From contig BPJZ01000001.1 in the NCBI GenBank assembly GCA_026004875.1, positions 64,001-128,000 of the forward strand: a stretch of DNA of 64,000 bases, read 5' to 3'. Every line of letters starts with the position of its first letter. Within the stretch, counting starts at the first letter, position 1. Below are positions 18,717 to 28,178 of this stretch, in pieces. This stretch comes from Candidatus Poribacteria bacterium (GTDB lineage Bacteria > Poribacteria > WGA-4E > GCA-2687025). The notes beneath the pieces were generated by a model that made no database searches, had not been told where the DNA came from, and was given only the letters and a program-made list of their open reading frames with translations. The translations under genes and the position numbers were made by a program.

Positions 18717-21700
18717 ATGCCAGACGAAGGCAGATGCGTCAGGCGGGCGGCTCTGAGGAGCCGGAGACACAAAAGAACATTCCTGATCGGTTGGATGCTC
18801 CTGTTGCTGCTCCAAGGCGCTTGGGGTGGGGAGCCCTCCGGCTCCTCCGAACCGCTCTGGGTGCCTGGAGAGCTTCTCGTGTGGATGGCGGACGACTCCG
18901 ACCCGCTCACGGCGTCGGGGTTGCAGGAGCTCCATCGCCGCTGGGGTCTGGTTGAGCGGCGACCTCTTCTCCCTCCATCTAGGGAGGAAAGGGGCCCGCA
19001 CGGCCGTCGGCTAGAACGATGGTGGCAGCTGCGCTTTGCGGAGCCGTTCAATCCCATCCGGGCCGCTGAGGAGTACCGACGCGCCCCTGGCGTTGCCTGG
19101 GCGGTCCCCAACCGGCTGCTTCGAGCTCAAGCGCTGATCCCCAACGATCCGGAGCTTCCCCGTCAGTGGAACCTGATCCCCATCCAAGCGCCGGAGGCCT
19201 GGGAGATCGAGCGAGGATCCCCGGAGGTGGTCGTCGCCGTGATCGACACCGGCGTGGACCTAAGCCACCCGGAGCTGCGGGGACGACTGTGGCGAAACCC
19301 CGGCGAACTCGCCGGCAACGGTCGAGACGACGACGGAAACGGATATGTAGACGACCTCCACGGATGGGACTTCCTGGACGCGCCTGCCCTTGATGGAGAA
19401 GGGGACCTGAGCGATCCGGACCCGGAGCCCCAGGACGAAAGCGGCCACGGAACCCATGTCGCCGGAATTCTTTGCGCCGAAGCCAACAACGGACTCGGGA
19501 TCGCCGGAGTTGCCTGGAACATCTCTCTGATGCCGCTACGGGCCGGGTTGAATCTGCAGCGCGGAGGGACCTTCGTCGTCGAAGACGACATTGCTTCGGC
19601 GATTGTGTATGCCGTGGAGAACGGCGCCCAGGTAATCAACATGAGCTTCGGGGACGGGATCGCTTCGCCACTGCTCGCGGACGCAGTACGTTACGCCGCC
19701 GATCGAGACGTGGTGCTGGTCGGGGCGGCAGGAAACGAAGGGCGCAGCGAGGTAGTCTACCCGGCGGCCTTTCCGGAGGTGATCGCCGTTGCCGCCTCGG
19801 ATCAGAACGACAACGCGGCCTACTTCACCAGCGCGACGCCAGAGGTGGACTTGACCGCCCCCGGCCTGGCGATTCTAAGCCTTGACCTAGGAGGAGGTCT
19901 GCGGACGCTCAGCGGAACTTCGATGGCGACGCCCCACGTGGCCGGTGTGGCAGCGCTGTTGCGCTCAAAGCGACCTGGACTCTCGGCTGAGGAGGTGCGT
20001 CACATCCTCCGCGCCTCCGGCGACCCTCTCCACCAGGAAGGACGGGCCGTCGGCGTGCCCCGACTCAACGCGTTTCGGGCGCTGCAGATGGCCACCGTCC
20101 CTTGGGCGCGGCTAGAGTTGGACACCTCGATCGCCGATCAGGCAATGTGGGTCTCCGGGGCGGTCGGCGGTCCGGAGGTGCGCGGCTACCGATTGGAGTA
20201 CGGGTTCACTCAGCAACCGACCGAGTGGAAGACGCTGACGGAACGGGAAGGGCTCCACCAAGAGACGCGGTTCCGATTCCGCTGGGAGACCGCCGCCTTG
20301 CCAGAAGGATGGGTAACCCTGCGCCTGGAGGCCTGGAACCGAGAAGGTCTCCTCGTTCGCGATCAGCGACTGGTCTGGATCGCCCATCACGAGTTGATTC
20401 CGGCGGCGGAGCGGATCGGCACCCTTTGGGTCTCTGGGGTCGAAACGGGCTATTGGAGCCTGAGAGCAGCAGAGCCGATCGTGGCCGAGTTCACCTTCTG
20501 GCACGCAGAGACCGGCGAACAGATCGGCCCCTGGCGGTTTGGAACGCCCCGTCAGCTGTTCTTTCTACTCCCGGCGGCCTGGCTGAACGCCGGAACGTGG
20601 ACTTACCACTTCAAGGGGAGCGACGCCCTCGGGCGGACGGTACGGGCTCAGGGCACGCTTTGGGTCGAGGAGCGGCCGATCAACCCACATCGGTTCGCCC
20701 CCCTTGTTCTGGCGGCGCCGGCGCTCCGGCTGGCCCCTGTTGTACTGGATCAGGACGGAGACGGAAGGGTGGAGATCGTCGGCGGTTCACCGTCCGACTC
20801 CTCGCTCCAGGTGGCCCAACTCTACGAGTGGGAGGGGGGAGCGCTCCAACTAGAGCGAACGTTTCCGGAGCCTTTCGTTCCGGAGGGGGCGCTCCCCCTC
20901 CCGGACGGGCGAACGCTGATCGCCGGAACGCGGAAGGGGGCGCTGCTGCTCTGGGAGGTGGGCCAGAGCCTGCGATTGCGGGCGCGGATGGAGGGCTACT
21001 CGGACGCGCGCTTTGGCGACCTGGACGGCGACGGTACGCCGGAGCTCGTCGTCAAGCGAGGAGCTTCCGGCGTGGCCGCCCTCGACTGGCGAACCGATCC
21101 CCCCTCGCTCTTGGCGGTCGGGCAGAACCCCTCCGAGGGGCGGAATCACCTAACCGGCGCACCGGCGCTGCTCCCTACCGAGGACGGCTCCTCCGTGGAG
21201 ATCGTCGCGGGAGACGTGGACGGAGACCTGATCCTCTGGCGATGGGCCGGATCGGGGCTTCAGGCGAGCACCCTCCGCGCCGCCGGGCTGACGAGAATCA
21301 ACGCCCTCAAGGCGACGGCGGGGCCGTCCGGCACCGCTGTCGCCGTCCTGGGAGCAGAACCCCTCGACCCGGAGCGCCCAGAGGCGGGAGAGCTCTGGGC
21401 CCTGCGCTGGTACGTCCGAAGAGGGACGGAGCTGGCCCCTGCTAGCGTCGCACCGATTCGGCTTCTCTCCTCGAAGTCCCAACCCCAACTGGCGCTCTCT
21501 TCGACCCCTCGCGGGGTCCGAGTGGCCTTGACAACAGGCACAACACTCTACACCTTCCTTTGGGAGGAGGGGCGAAGCTTCCTCGTCCCAGAGTGGGTCC
21601 GCCGCGGCCGGGAGGTGGGCGAACCGACGTTTCTCCCCCTTGGCGAAAGGGAGGTCCTGTTTTTCGCCCAGGAAGGGCAGCTTCAGGCCGTCTTCGCCGA

Positions 21701-22562
21701 AGAACAACCGCGTTATGCAAGCCTCCCTTACCACCTCCAAGCAGAGATCGTTGGGTCGGGCCTGGTGCGCCTCTGGTGGCGAAATGACCGCCCGGTCTGG
21801 GCCGTCCGCGTCGTCCGAGAGACGGCGAACGGTCGTACGACGGTCCTGGGAGACACCTTCGCCACAGAGCTGCTCGACCGCTCCGCGCCGATCGGGGAGC
21901 GGGTGACCTATCGGCTTCAGGTTGGAGAGACGCTCGCCGACGCGACGGAGATATGGGTCGCCTCCCCGCCCCGTTTGAAGGAAGCGGCGCCTCTGGATGC
22001 GCTGCGAGTGCGACTCCGGTTTTCCGAGCCCATGGGGGTCTCCGCCACTTACGCCTGGGCCTATCGGGTAGTTCGCCTAGAAGGAGCAAGCGTTCCGGTC
22101 CGCTCAGCGGTTCGGACAGAAGGGGGGAGGGCCGTCCTCCTGACACTTGATCGGCCCTTGGTTCCGGGCGAGTATCGCGTTGAGGTCGTCGCTCCGCTTC
22201 ACCTCCGAAGTCGAGATGGGGCCCCCCTGGATCCAGCTGGAGCCGAGGTTCGGTTGTTCGTCGAGTCCAACCCCTCCCCCGTTTATTCGCTGGAGACCGG
22301 CCGGGTCTATCCTAACCCGGTACGTCCCTCTCGGAGCCATCCGGCACGGGTGAGCTTCGACCGACTTCCCAGCGGGACGGAGGTCCGCATCTACTCGACC
22401 GCCGGGCGGCCGGTCGCCTCCGGACGAATTCCGGAGGGGGAAGACCGGTGGGTCTGGCCGCTGGTCAACGAGGCCGGAACTCTGGTCGCTCCGGGCGTTT
22501 ACCTCTACGTCCTCGAGTGGAACGGACGGCACAGGGCGGGCAAACTCGCTGTGATCTGGTAG
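18717..22562 (+). CDS. Giant secreted subtilisin-like serine protease (S8) with FlgD-like C-terminal domain
   Basis: About 1,281 residues. A basic N-region and hydrophobic stretch (FLIGWMLLLLLQGAWG) form the signal peptide, and a propeptide-like segment follows. The S8 catalytic domain has D177 (VAVIDTGVD), H244 (GHGTHVAGIL), the oxyanion N340 (AAGNEG) and S402 (SGTSMATPHVAG). The middle has FG-GAP/VCBS-like repeats (DQDGDGRVEIVGG, DLDGDGTPELVVK, DVDGDLILWRW) and beta-sandwich modules. The last ~80 residues (YPNPVRPS ... VRIYSTAGRPVASG ... GVYLYVLEW) form a FlgD Ig-like/T9SS-type C-terminal domain. It is probably exported and surface-bound or released. ATG 18717 is preceded by GGAGGAG. Confidence 0.92.
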   Translation: MPDEGRCVRRAALRSRRHKRTFLIGWMLLLLLQGAWGGEPSGSSEPLWVPGELLVWMADDSDPLTASGLQELHRRWGLVERRPLLPPSREERGPHGRRLERWWQLRFAEPFNPIRAAEEYRRAPGVAWAVPNRLLRAQALIPNDPELPRQWNLIPIQAPEAWEIERGSPEVVVAVIDTGVDLSHPELRGRLWRNPGELAGNGRDDDGNGYVDDLHGWDFLDAPALDGEGDLSDPDPEPQDESGHGTHVAGILCAEANNGLGIAGVAWNISLMPLRAGLNLQRGGTFVVEDDIASAIVYAVENGAQVINMSFGDGIASPLLADAVRYAADRDVVLVGAAGNEGRSEVVYPAAFPEVIAVAASDQNDNAAYFTSATPEVDLTAPGLAILSLDLGGGLRTLSGTSMATPHVAGVAALLRSKRPGLSAEEVRHILRASGDPLHQEGRAVGVPRLNAFRALQMATVPWARLELDTSIADQAMWVSGAVGGPEVRGYRLEYGFTQQPTEWKTLTEREGLHQETRFRFRWETAALPEGWVTLRLEAWNREGLLVRDQRLVWIAHHELIPAAERIGTLWVSGVETGYWSLRAAEPIVAEFTFWHAETGEQIGPWRFGTPRQLFFLLPAAWLNAGTWTYHFKGSDALGRTVRAQGTLWVEERPINPHRFAPLVLAAPALRLAPVVLDQDGDGRVEIVGGSPSDSSLQVAQLYEWEGGALQLERTFPEPFVPEGALPLPDGRTLIAGTRKGALLLWEVGQSLRLRARMEGYSDARFGDLDGDGTPELVVKRGASGVAALDWRTDPPSLLAVGQNPSEGRNHLTGAPALLPTEDGSSVEIVAGDVDGDLILWRWAGSGLQASTLRAAGLTRINALKATAGPSGTAVAVLGAEPLDPERPEAGELWALRWYVRRGTELAPASVAPIRLLSSKSQPQLALSSTPRGVRVALTTGTTLYTFLWEEGRSFLVPEWVRRGREVGEPTFLPLGEREVLFFAQEGQLQAVFAEEQPRYASLPYHLQAEIVGSGLVRLWWRNDRPVWAVRVVRETANGRTTVLGDTFATELLDRSAPIGERVTYRLQVGETLADATEIWVASPPRLKEAAPLDALRVRLRFSEPMGVSATYAWAYRVVRLEGASVPVRSAVRTEGGRAVLLTLDRPLVPGEYRVEVVAPLHLRSRDGAPLDPAGAEVRLFVESNPSPVYSLETGRVYPNPVRPSRSHPARVSFDRLPSGTEVRIYSTAGRPVASGRIPEGEDRWVWPLVNEAGTLVAPGVYLYVLEWNGRHRAGKLAVIW

Positions 22563-22584
22563 TCGGTCTGGGATGTTCCGTCGC

Positions 22585-24437
22585 CTACTCAGCCGGCAGA
22601 GGAACGAAAACCAACTCCGGCCGGGGAGGCTCCTCCATCCCAGCGCCAAGGTAGTACCCGACCTGCGTGGGAAGATTGTACCCGACGTTCTGCCAGGCAA
22701 CGCTCAGCCGGTAGATCGGATCGTGCATCAGGGTGACCAGTCGGTGTTCCGTCGGCGCGGTGGAGACGAAGACTCGCAGCTCGGTGTTGTCCCGCGTGCG
22801 CCAGATCACCTCCTCCCGCCAGTCGCCCAGAATGTCGGCGCTCAGCGAGGGATTTGCCTTGGAGCCGTTGTTCCGGACACAGGCGTACTCCGCAGCGTCT
22901 AGCAGGAGCTCCGTCTCCTGGGTCTGAGGGTTCCATTTGAGGATTTGGGTCCCGTCGAGAAGCTCACGGAGCAGATCGCCGTCCCACCAGAGGGCCATAT
23001 TGCAGGAACGGGGCTTGACTTCAGAGATCGGCTCGCCCTTGGCGCTGTAGAGGGCGTCGAGACCCCGTCCGGAGGCCCAGCACTCGTAGCCCCGATAGCG
23101 CGGGTCAATGTCCGCGGTCAGCCCCCGGCTGACGTCCGGGGAGGGGACGCTCCAAAGAATCTCACCGGTCGCAGCGTCCCGGAGGTTGATCCCGTGCGGA
23201 TGGCGGGGGTTCTCGTGAATGGCAAAGACCTCCAGCCCGGGGCGGTCCGGGTCAATATCGGCCAGGTGGAGGGCGTCCCCATGCCCGAGGCCGGTGCTGT
23301 AAAGCCCTGTGCCATTATCGTCAATGGTACAGGCGCCGTACACGATCTCGTCCCGCCCGTCATCGTCCACGTCGCCGACGGCCAAGTTGTGGTTCCCCTG
23401 ACCGGCGTAGCGGCGGTTCTCCGGACCTCCTCCGTGGCTGTCGAAGGTCCAAACGCGGGCCAACTTCCCGTCGCGCCAGTTCCAGGCGACCAGAACGGTT
23501 CGGGTATAGTAGCCCCGCGCCATGATCAGGCTGGGCCGCTCCCCGTCCAGATAGGCGATAGCGGCCAGGAACCGATCTACTCGGTTGCCGTAGTTGTCGC
23601 CCCAATCGGAGACGTTTCCGCGTGGAGGGAGATAGTCGGTGGTGACCAGTGCAGCGCCGGTTCGCCCGTCGAAGATGGTCAGATACTCCGGTCCGTCGAG
23701 GATGCGTCCTTGAGGGTTCCGCCAGTCAGCGTTCGGATCGCCGATCACCTGACCCAGACCGTCCACGGTGCCGTCGGCAGTTTTGCAGGCGACCTCGGCT
23801 CGCCCGTCCCCGTCCAGGTCGTAAACCATGAACTGAGTGTAGTGCGCCCCCTCCCGGATGTTGATCCCTAGCTGAATCTGCCAAAGCCGGGTTCCGTCCA
23901 ACCGATAAGCCTCCAGGATGGGTGGATCGGTCCATCCGTCCTGGGAGTTGTCCCGCCCTCGTCCGGCCTGGTGAAGGACGATCTCGTACTCGCCGTCCCC
24001 GTCGAGATCGCCGACTGAAGCGTCGTTCGGAGCGTAGCCCTCCGGCGTTTGGAGGGGGATGGAAAGGTACGGCTGGACCGGCGCTCCAGCGGGAAGCACC
24101 ACGGAGCGGCTCGGCTCGCCCTCCTGACCGTTCAGGACGGGGCGAACGAAGTAGCGCAACGGTCGGCTGAAGTCGGGCGGGTTGTCTCGGAACCAGGTGA
24201 CCGCTTCGAGCGGCTCGCGGGTGAGCCGCTCGGGCGCCCCCCGCCTAAAGCACGGTAAAGGTGGAACGCAATCTCTGGCGGGTCGCTCCCCAGCAGCCGC
24301 CAGCTCAGAAAGACGCTCCGCTCGGAGTCCCGAAGGACGACCAGGCCACGTCCTAGCGTCTCCATCTGCCGCGCGGCGTGAACCGTAGAAAGCGCACACA
24401 GAAGCCATCCCAGCGCAAAAGAAATCCCTCTCCTCAC
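22585..24437 (-). CDS. Rhamnogalacturonan lyase, polysaccharide lyase family 11 (frameshift in a G run)
   Basis: An exported ~617-residue PL11 enzyme that cleaves rhamnogalacturonan I by beta-elimination. The N-terminus (signal MRRGISFALGWLLCALSTVHA, then RQMETLGRGLVVL and VFLSWRLLGSDP) is in one frame. From about 24245 the protein continues in another (APERLTREPLEAVTWFRDNPPD). The break is a six-base run (CCCCCC on the plus strand, 24237-24242). The rest is an eight-bladed-propeller type with calcium-site repeats (DLDGDGEYEIV, DLDGDGRAEVACK, DVDDDGRDEIVYG) and conserved SWDGNYGNR-like and MARGYYTR blocks. It is immediately downstream of the GH106-like gene on the same strand, with a 20-base gap, and both would act on the same polymer. 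Confidence 0.9.
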
Positions 24438-24457
24438 CGGTCAACTCCTCCTGGGCT

Positions 24458-27367
24458 TCACGGGCCTTCGCGGACGTCGCGGGAACGGTGCTCGACAGGA
24501 TCAAACCATTGGCCCTCGAAGGCCCGGATCAGCGTCGTATAGACCCGCAGGCGGAGAACGTTATCCCCCTCCCGCAGTTCAGCGGTGGGCAGCTGGAGCG
24601 CATAGGGCGACCAGGGCAGCGCACGCCACGGCCCCCCGTTAACCGACAGCTCCAAGGCGTCCTGAAACGGAACGCCGTGATCCAGCTCCAGGATCGCCTG
24701 CTTGGTCGGTGGGAGCTCCCGCTGTCGGAACTGCGCCCGGTACTCCACGGCGCCGGCGTAGTAGGGAAGGCCATTCTTGCGCCAGGCTTCATACTCCCCC
24801 TGCTCCGGACGGGAAGCCAATCGGGGAACTTCTCCGTCCAGCCAAACGCCAAACGGTCCGGCCAGATAGAGGGGGTTCCGCAACCCTCCGTCCAGCCGAT
24901 CGCTCTCCACCTGTACCGTTATGACGTTTTCGCCGGCCAAAAGTTGATCTGCGATCGGAGCTCCCAGACTCCCGCGAACGTGCGCATCGGTCGGCCGGAA
25001 GTCCTCCGGACGGAGGACCGCCCTCTCGTTGACTTGAATCGTCCATCTTCCTCCGATCGATCCGGGTTCGAGGACCAGCTCGCAGGGTCCCTCCCACTCG
25101 CTCAAGAACCGGTAGCGATAACGAACGACCAGCGGAGGAATCTCCATCTGGGGCATCACCCCAAAGGTAAACCGGAAGCGCGGAGAGAATCGAAATGCCC
25201 CCTCAGCGAGCTGATTGGCCAGTGGCATCGCCCGCACCGTCGCCCGCTGAAAGGCGGTTCCGTCCTCACCGAGCAGCTCCATCTCCCAAGGGTCCATCCG
25301 GAGCAGGTTGCTGTTCAGCGGGCGAACTTGGACCCTCGGGGCAACGGGCACCCGGACGCGAGGCACAAACTCGGTCGGCCCTTCCGCCTTCTCCTCTCCT
25401 TCTATCCCCTCCGCCAAGAGGAGCGACTCGAAGGGCGCCAGACGCCGCCGATAACGTCCTCCGCTTCGTTCCAACAGGGAGGGCAACCGATCGTCCAAGG
25501 GCACCTCCCGAAGCGGTTGGGCGTGACGAATCGTCAGCGAAAGGGTTTGGTCAGAAGTGTTCAGAAGGAACCAGACCCGGCGGGAGCCGTCTGTTCGCCG
25601 GACTACCCAGAGCCGTTCGCGAGGACCCGACTCGACCTCCAACTCCAGCGCTGGGAAGACACGCTCCTGAAGCCAGGTGAGAAGCGCCTCCTCCTCCCAG
25701 TCCAGCTCCAAACGGAGGACGGCTCCGCCCTTGCGCTCGAAGGCCTCCAGCCATCGCTGGAGTGGCTCCTCGACCGTTTGCATCGGGGGAAGGAGAAGGA
25801 CCGGAGCGGAGACCCCTCGCACTTGAACCCGCCCGTTTTCGATGATGCCCGATTCCAGAATCTCCGTGTCCACGATCAGGAACTCATATTGATTTCCGGC
25901 CAGCGTCTGGAGCAGCCGCTCGTAGGCGCGGAGCTGTTCGGCTCCGGGAAGCCCCGCGTGAGGGTCCAGGACGAGGACCTCCGCTTCGATATGTGTGCCT
26001 TCAAAGGCTCGAGCGATTCGTTCCACACGCTCGCTCAGGCAGGCAAAGAGCTTCCAATAAGGCATTTGAAAGAAAAAGGAGGGGGGCGCGTCATGTTTAG
26101 AAAGTCCGTGCGTGGTGTAGAAGAAGCCGTGAGGTACCAGATAGCGGATTCCGGCCCAGAGCAACCCTTCAGCGATCAGCTTGGCGTCCTGGAGGGTGCC
26201 GCTCCAGCCCAGGCTATGATAGCACTCACACAGCCCCCCTTCTTTGCCGTAGAAGTACGCCGCCGAGGCGACGGCCCGCGCGTTGCTTCGAATCGAGGCG
26301 CGGAGAATGTCCAGTGGTGCCCCCGCCTTGGTGTGCCCCGGATCGCAGCCGGGAAGGTCCATGAATCGGAGCTGGCTCAGCCGGAGGGAGGGCTTCTCGC
26401 CGGCGTACCGCAACCCTTGAGCTCGGCACCATCGAGCGACCGGCTCCTCAAAGCTCTCACAGAAGAGCCGGTAACGAAGTCGGTACAGATCGGCAGCGAC
26501 CCGCAGATGCTCCGGGTGGTCTCGATCCTGAAGGGCCGGCAGCGACCGGATCAAATCATAGCCATACTCGGCGCGAAAGGCCTCTGGAAGCCGCTCCGAC
26601 CAGCCGGGGGCTGTCTCGTCCACGAAGATCGAACCGATCCGCTTCCCGAACTGGTCCCCAAATCGGCGGCGATACTCCTCGTGCGTGAGCCGCAAAAACT
26701 CGCTCACGGCCTCTGGGTTTAGCACATCCGCGAAGTGACCCCAGTACTTATGCCCTTCGACGACCGCCTGAACCGACACGAACAACCGATAGCGTCCTTT
26801 GGGAAGCTCCACCTCCAGGACCGGTGTCGGATTGCTGGCGAAGTAACGCTTCCGATTGTAAGCAGTCAGACCCGTTTCATTAAAGGACTCGTCCGTTAGG
26901 ATCGGTCCGACGTGGGCGAGCAGGTCCACCGGTCGACCCCAGTCGGGGCCGTTCTCTCGAAGCGGATAGGCCGTGCAGTTGAGGACCTTTCCCCGCGGCA
27001 ACGCCAACCGAACGCAGCCCCCTTCGAGATCGTAGGTGCGCTGGATCAAGCGAGTAGCCCAGAAGTGGGGATTACCCAAGAGCACCTTTCCTCCCGCGAC
27101 CCCGCTGGGATAGGGGTATTCGTCGTAAAGGTGTACGATTAAGCCGTGTTTCTCCGCCTCTTCCAGGGCGACGGCGACCGCCTGAAAGAAGCTCTCCGAG
27201 AGATAGGGGGTGCCCAGCCCCTGCCGCGGATGAACGAAGAATCCCCGAATGCCGGCACGGGCCATCTCCTGGACCTGCCATCGGATCTCTTGGGGGTCCA
27301 AGGCCGCGTTCCAGAACCAGAAGGGATGAAAGCCGTCAGGCAGAGGTGTCCATTGCGGATGGCTCAT
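24458..27367 (-). CDS. GH106-type alpha-L-rhamnosidase
   Basis: A 969-residue protein with the GH106 opening (FHPFWFWNAALDPQEIRWQVQEM, AGIRGFFVHPR, HGLIVHLYDEYPYPSGVAGG). It then shows IGSIFVDETAPGW near the expected catalytic region, GKEGGLCECYHSLGWSGT and HGFFYTTHGLSKHDAPPSFF. The C-terminal ~300 residues are beta-sandwich modules with galactose-binding-like features (NVITVQVESDRLDGGLRNPLYL). GH106 enzymes remove L-rhamnose from rhamnogalacturonan and glycosides. No signal peptide is evident from ATG 27367 (GAGGGAG upstream), so action may be cytoplasmic. Upstream extension of the open frame overlaps the HEAT gene and is rejected. Substrate is inferred from family and from the adjacent PL11 gene. 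Confidence 0.82.
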   Translation of the reverse strand: MSHPQWTPLPDGFHPFWFWNAALDPQEIRWQVQEMARAGIRGFFVHPRQGLGTPYLSESFFQAVAVALEEAEKHGLIVHLYDEYPYPSGVAGGKVLLGNPHFWATRLIQRTYDLEGGCVRLALPRGKVLNCTAYPLRENGPDWGRPVDLLAHVGPILTDESFNETGLTAYNRKRYFASNPTPVLEVELPKGRYRLFVSVQAVVEGHKYWGHFADVLNPEAVSEFLRLTHEEYRRRFGDQFGKRIGSIFVDETAPGWSERLPEAFRAEYGYDLIRSLPALQDRDHPEHLRVAADLYRLRYRLFCESFEEPVARWCRAQGLRYAGEKPSLRLSQLRFMDLPGCDPGHTKAGAPLDILRASIRSNARAVASAAYFYGKEGGLCECYHSLGWSGTLQDAKLIAEGLLWAGIRYLVPHGFFYTTHGLSKHDAPPSFFFQMPYWKLFACLSERVERIARAFEGTHIEAEVLVLDPHAGLPGAEQLRAYERLLQTLAGNQYEFLIVDTEILESGIIENGRVQVRGVSAPVLLLPPMQTVEEPLQRWLEAFERKGGAVLRLELDWEEEALLTWLQERVFPALELEVESGPRERLWVVRRTDGSRRVWFLLNTSDQTLSLTIRHAQPLREVPLDDRLPSLLERSGGRYRRRLAPFESLLLAEGIEGEEKAEGPTEFVPRVRVPVAPRVQVRPLNSNLLRMDPWEMELLGEDGTAFQRATVRAMPLANQLAEGAFRFSPRFRFTFGVMPQMEIPPLVVRYRYRFLSEWEGPCELVLEPGSIGGRWTIQVNERAVLRPEDFRPTDAHVRGSLGAPIADQLLAGENVITVQVESDRLDGGLRNPLYLAGPFGVWLDGEVPRLASRPEQGEYEAWRKNGLPYYAGAVEYRAQFRQRELPPTKQAILELDHGVPFQDALELSVNGGPWRALPWSPYALQLPTAELREGDNVLRLRVYTTLIRAFEGQWFDPVEHRSRDVREGP

Positions 27368-27404
27368 CGCGTTCTCCCTCGGTGCGGTTGAGGTTGCCGT
27401 GGGC

Positions 27405-28169
27405 TCAAGACCGGGAGCGGCCTCGCGTGGATCGGGCGACTTCGGCCAGCTCCTGAGCCAGCCGATCGAGGTCGAAGGCGTCTCGCTCTCGGCGACGGGG
27501 CGGCGGGGCGGAGGGCCCCGAATCCGAGGGTGTCGAGGGCTGAGGTCGCGGCTCTGGCGGCGACTCCTGAGGAGGGGGCGCCTCCTGAGCGGCAGGACCA
27601 GCAACAGGCGCCTGAGACGCCTGGGATGGGGCGTGTTCGCCCCTCGCCGGTTGGGGTTCCTGGGGAGGGGTGGCATCTTCGCCGGTCTCGCCGACCGCCG
27701 CGGGTGCTTCGGCCTCTAGGTCGTGGGCGACCTGCTCCAAGAGCTCATCGAGCGAAGGCCGAGCGGCCCGTTCTTGGGCTTCGAGCTTCTCGGCGAGTTG
27801 GCGGAGCTCTTGGACCGCCTGCTGGGCCACCTCGCGCACCTCCGGGGCCTGGTCCTCGGAGGCCAGTCGCGAGAGGATGTCCAACGCAGCCACGTCCCCG
27901 TGGCGCCGGAGTTCATCGGCCGCCGCGGCCCGGACGCGCGGGTCCCGATGCTCGGTAAAAGAGCGCACCACCTCCAGGGCGTGTTCCCCCAGCGCGGCGA
28001 TCACCCGAACGCCGTACGCTCGCAGGATCGAGGCGATCTCGAACGGCTCCTGATAGGTGTGATAGCCGAGGTTCTGCACCAGCTGCTCGGCAAGCCGACG
28101 CACCGGCTCCGGCGGCTCGATCAGTCGAGCGGTATAGGTAACGGATGGACGACGAACGCGGCGACGCAT
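27405..28169 (-). CDS. HEAT-repeat protein with proline/glutamate-rich tail
   Basis: A 254-residue protein. Residues ~15-125 form about three HEAT-type helical repeats (VRSFTEHRDPRVRAAAADELRRHGD; LSRLASEDQAPEVREVAQQAVQEL), a surface for protein contacts. Residues ~155-230 are rich in Pro, Gln, Glu and Ala and are probably disordered. A short charged helix ends the protein (DAFDLDRLAQELAEVARS). It sits 9 bases after the VWA gene on the same strand, so the two are probably co-expressed and may work together. No enzyme motif. ATG 28169 follows AGGGGG. Function not known. Confidence 0.75.
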   Translation of the reverse strand: MRRRVRRPSVTYTARLIEPPEPVRRLAEQLVQNLGYHTYQEPFEIASILRAYGVRVIAALGEHALEVVRSFTEHRDPRVRAAAADELRRHGDVAALDILSRLASEDQAPEVREVAQQAVQELRQLAEKLEAQERAARPSLDELLEQVAHDLEAEAPAAVGETGEDATPPQEPQPARGEHAPSQASQAPVAGPAAQEAPPPQESPPEPRPQPSTPSDSGPSAPPPRRRERDAFDLDRLAQELAEVARSTRGRSRS

Positions 28170-28178
28170 CGAAACCCC

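Noticed and set aside
24488-26722. A 744-residue open frame on the plus strand, opposite the GH106-like gene
   Set aside because: It is a shadow of the GH106 coding strand; composition is rich in Arg, Gln and Pro with no recognisable domain or start signal.
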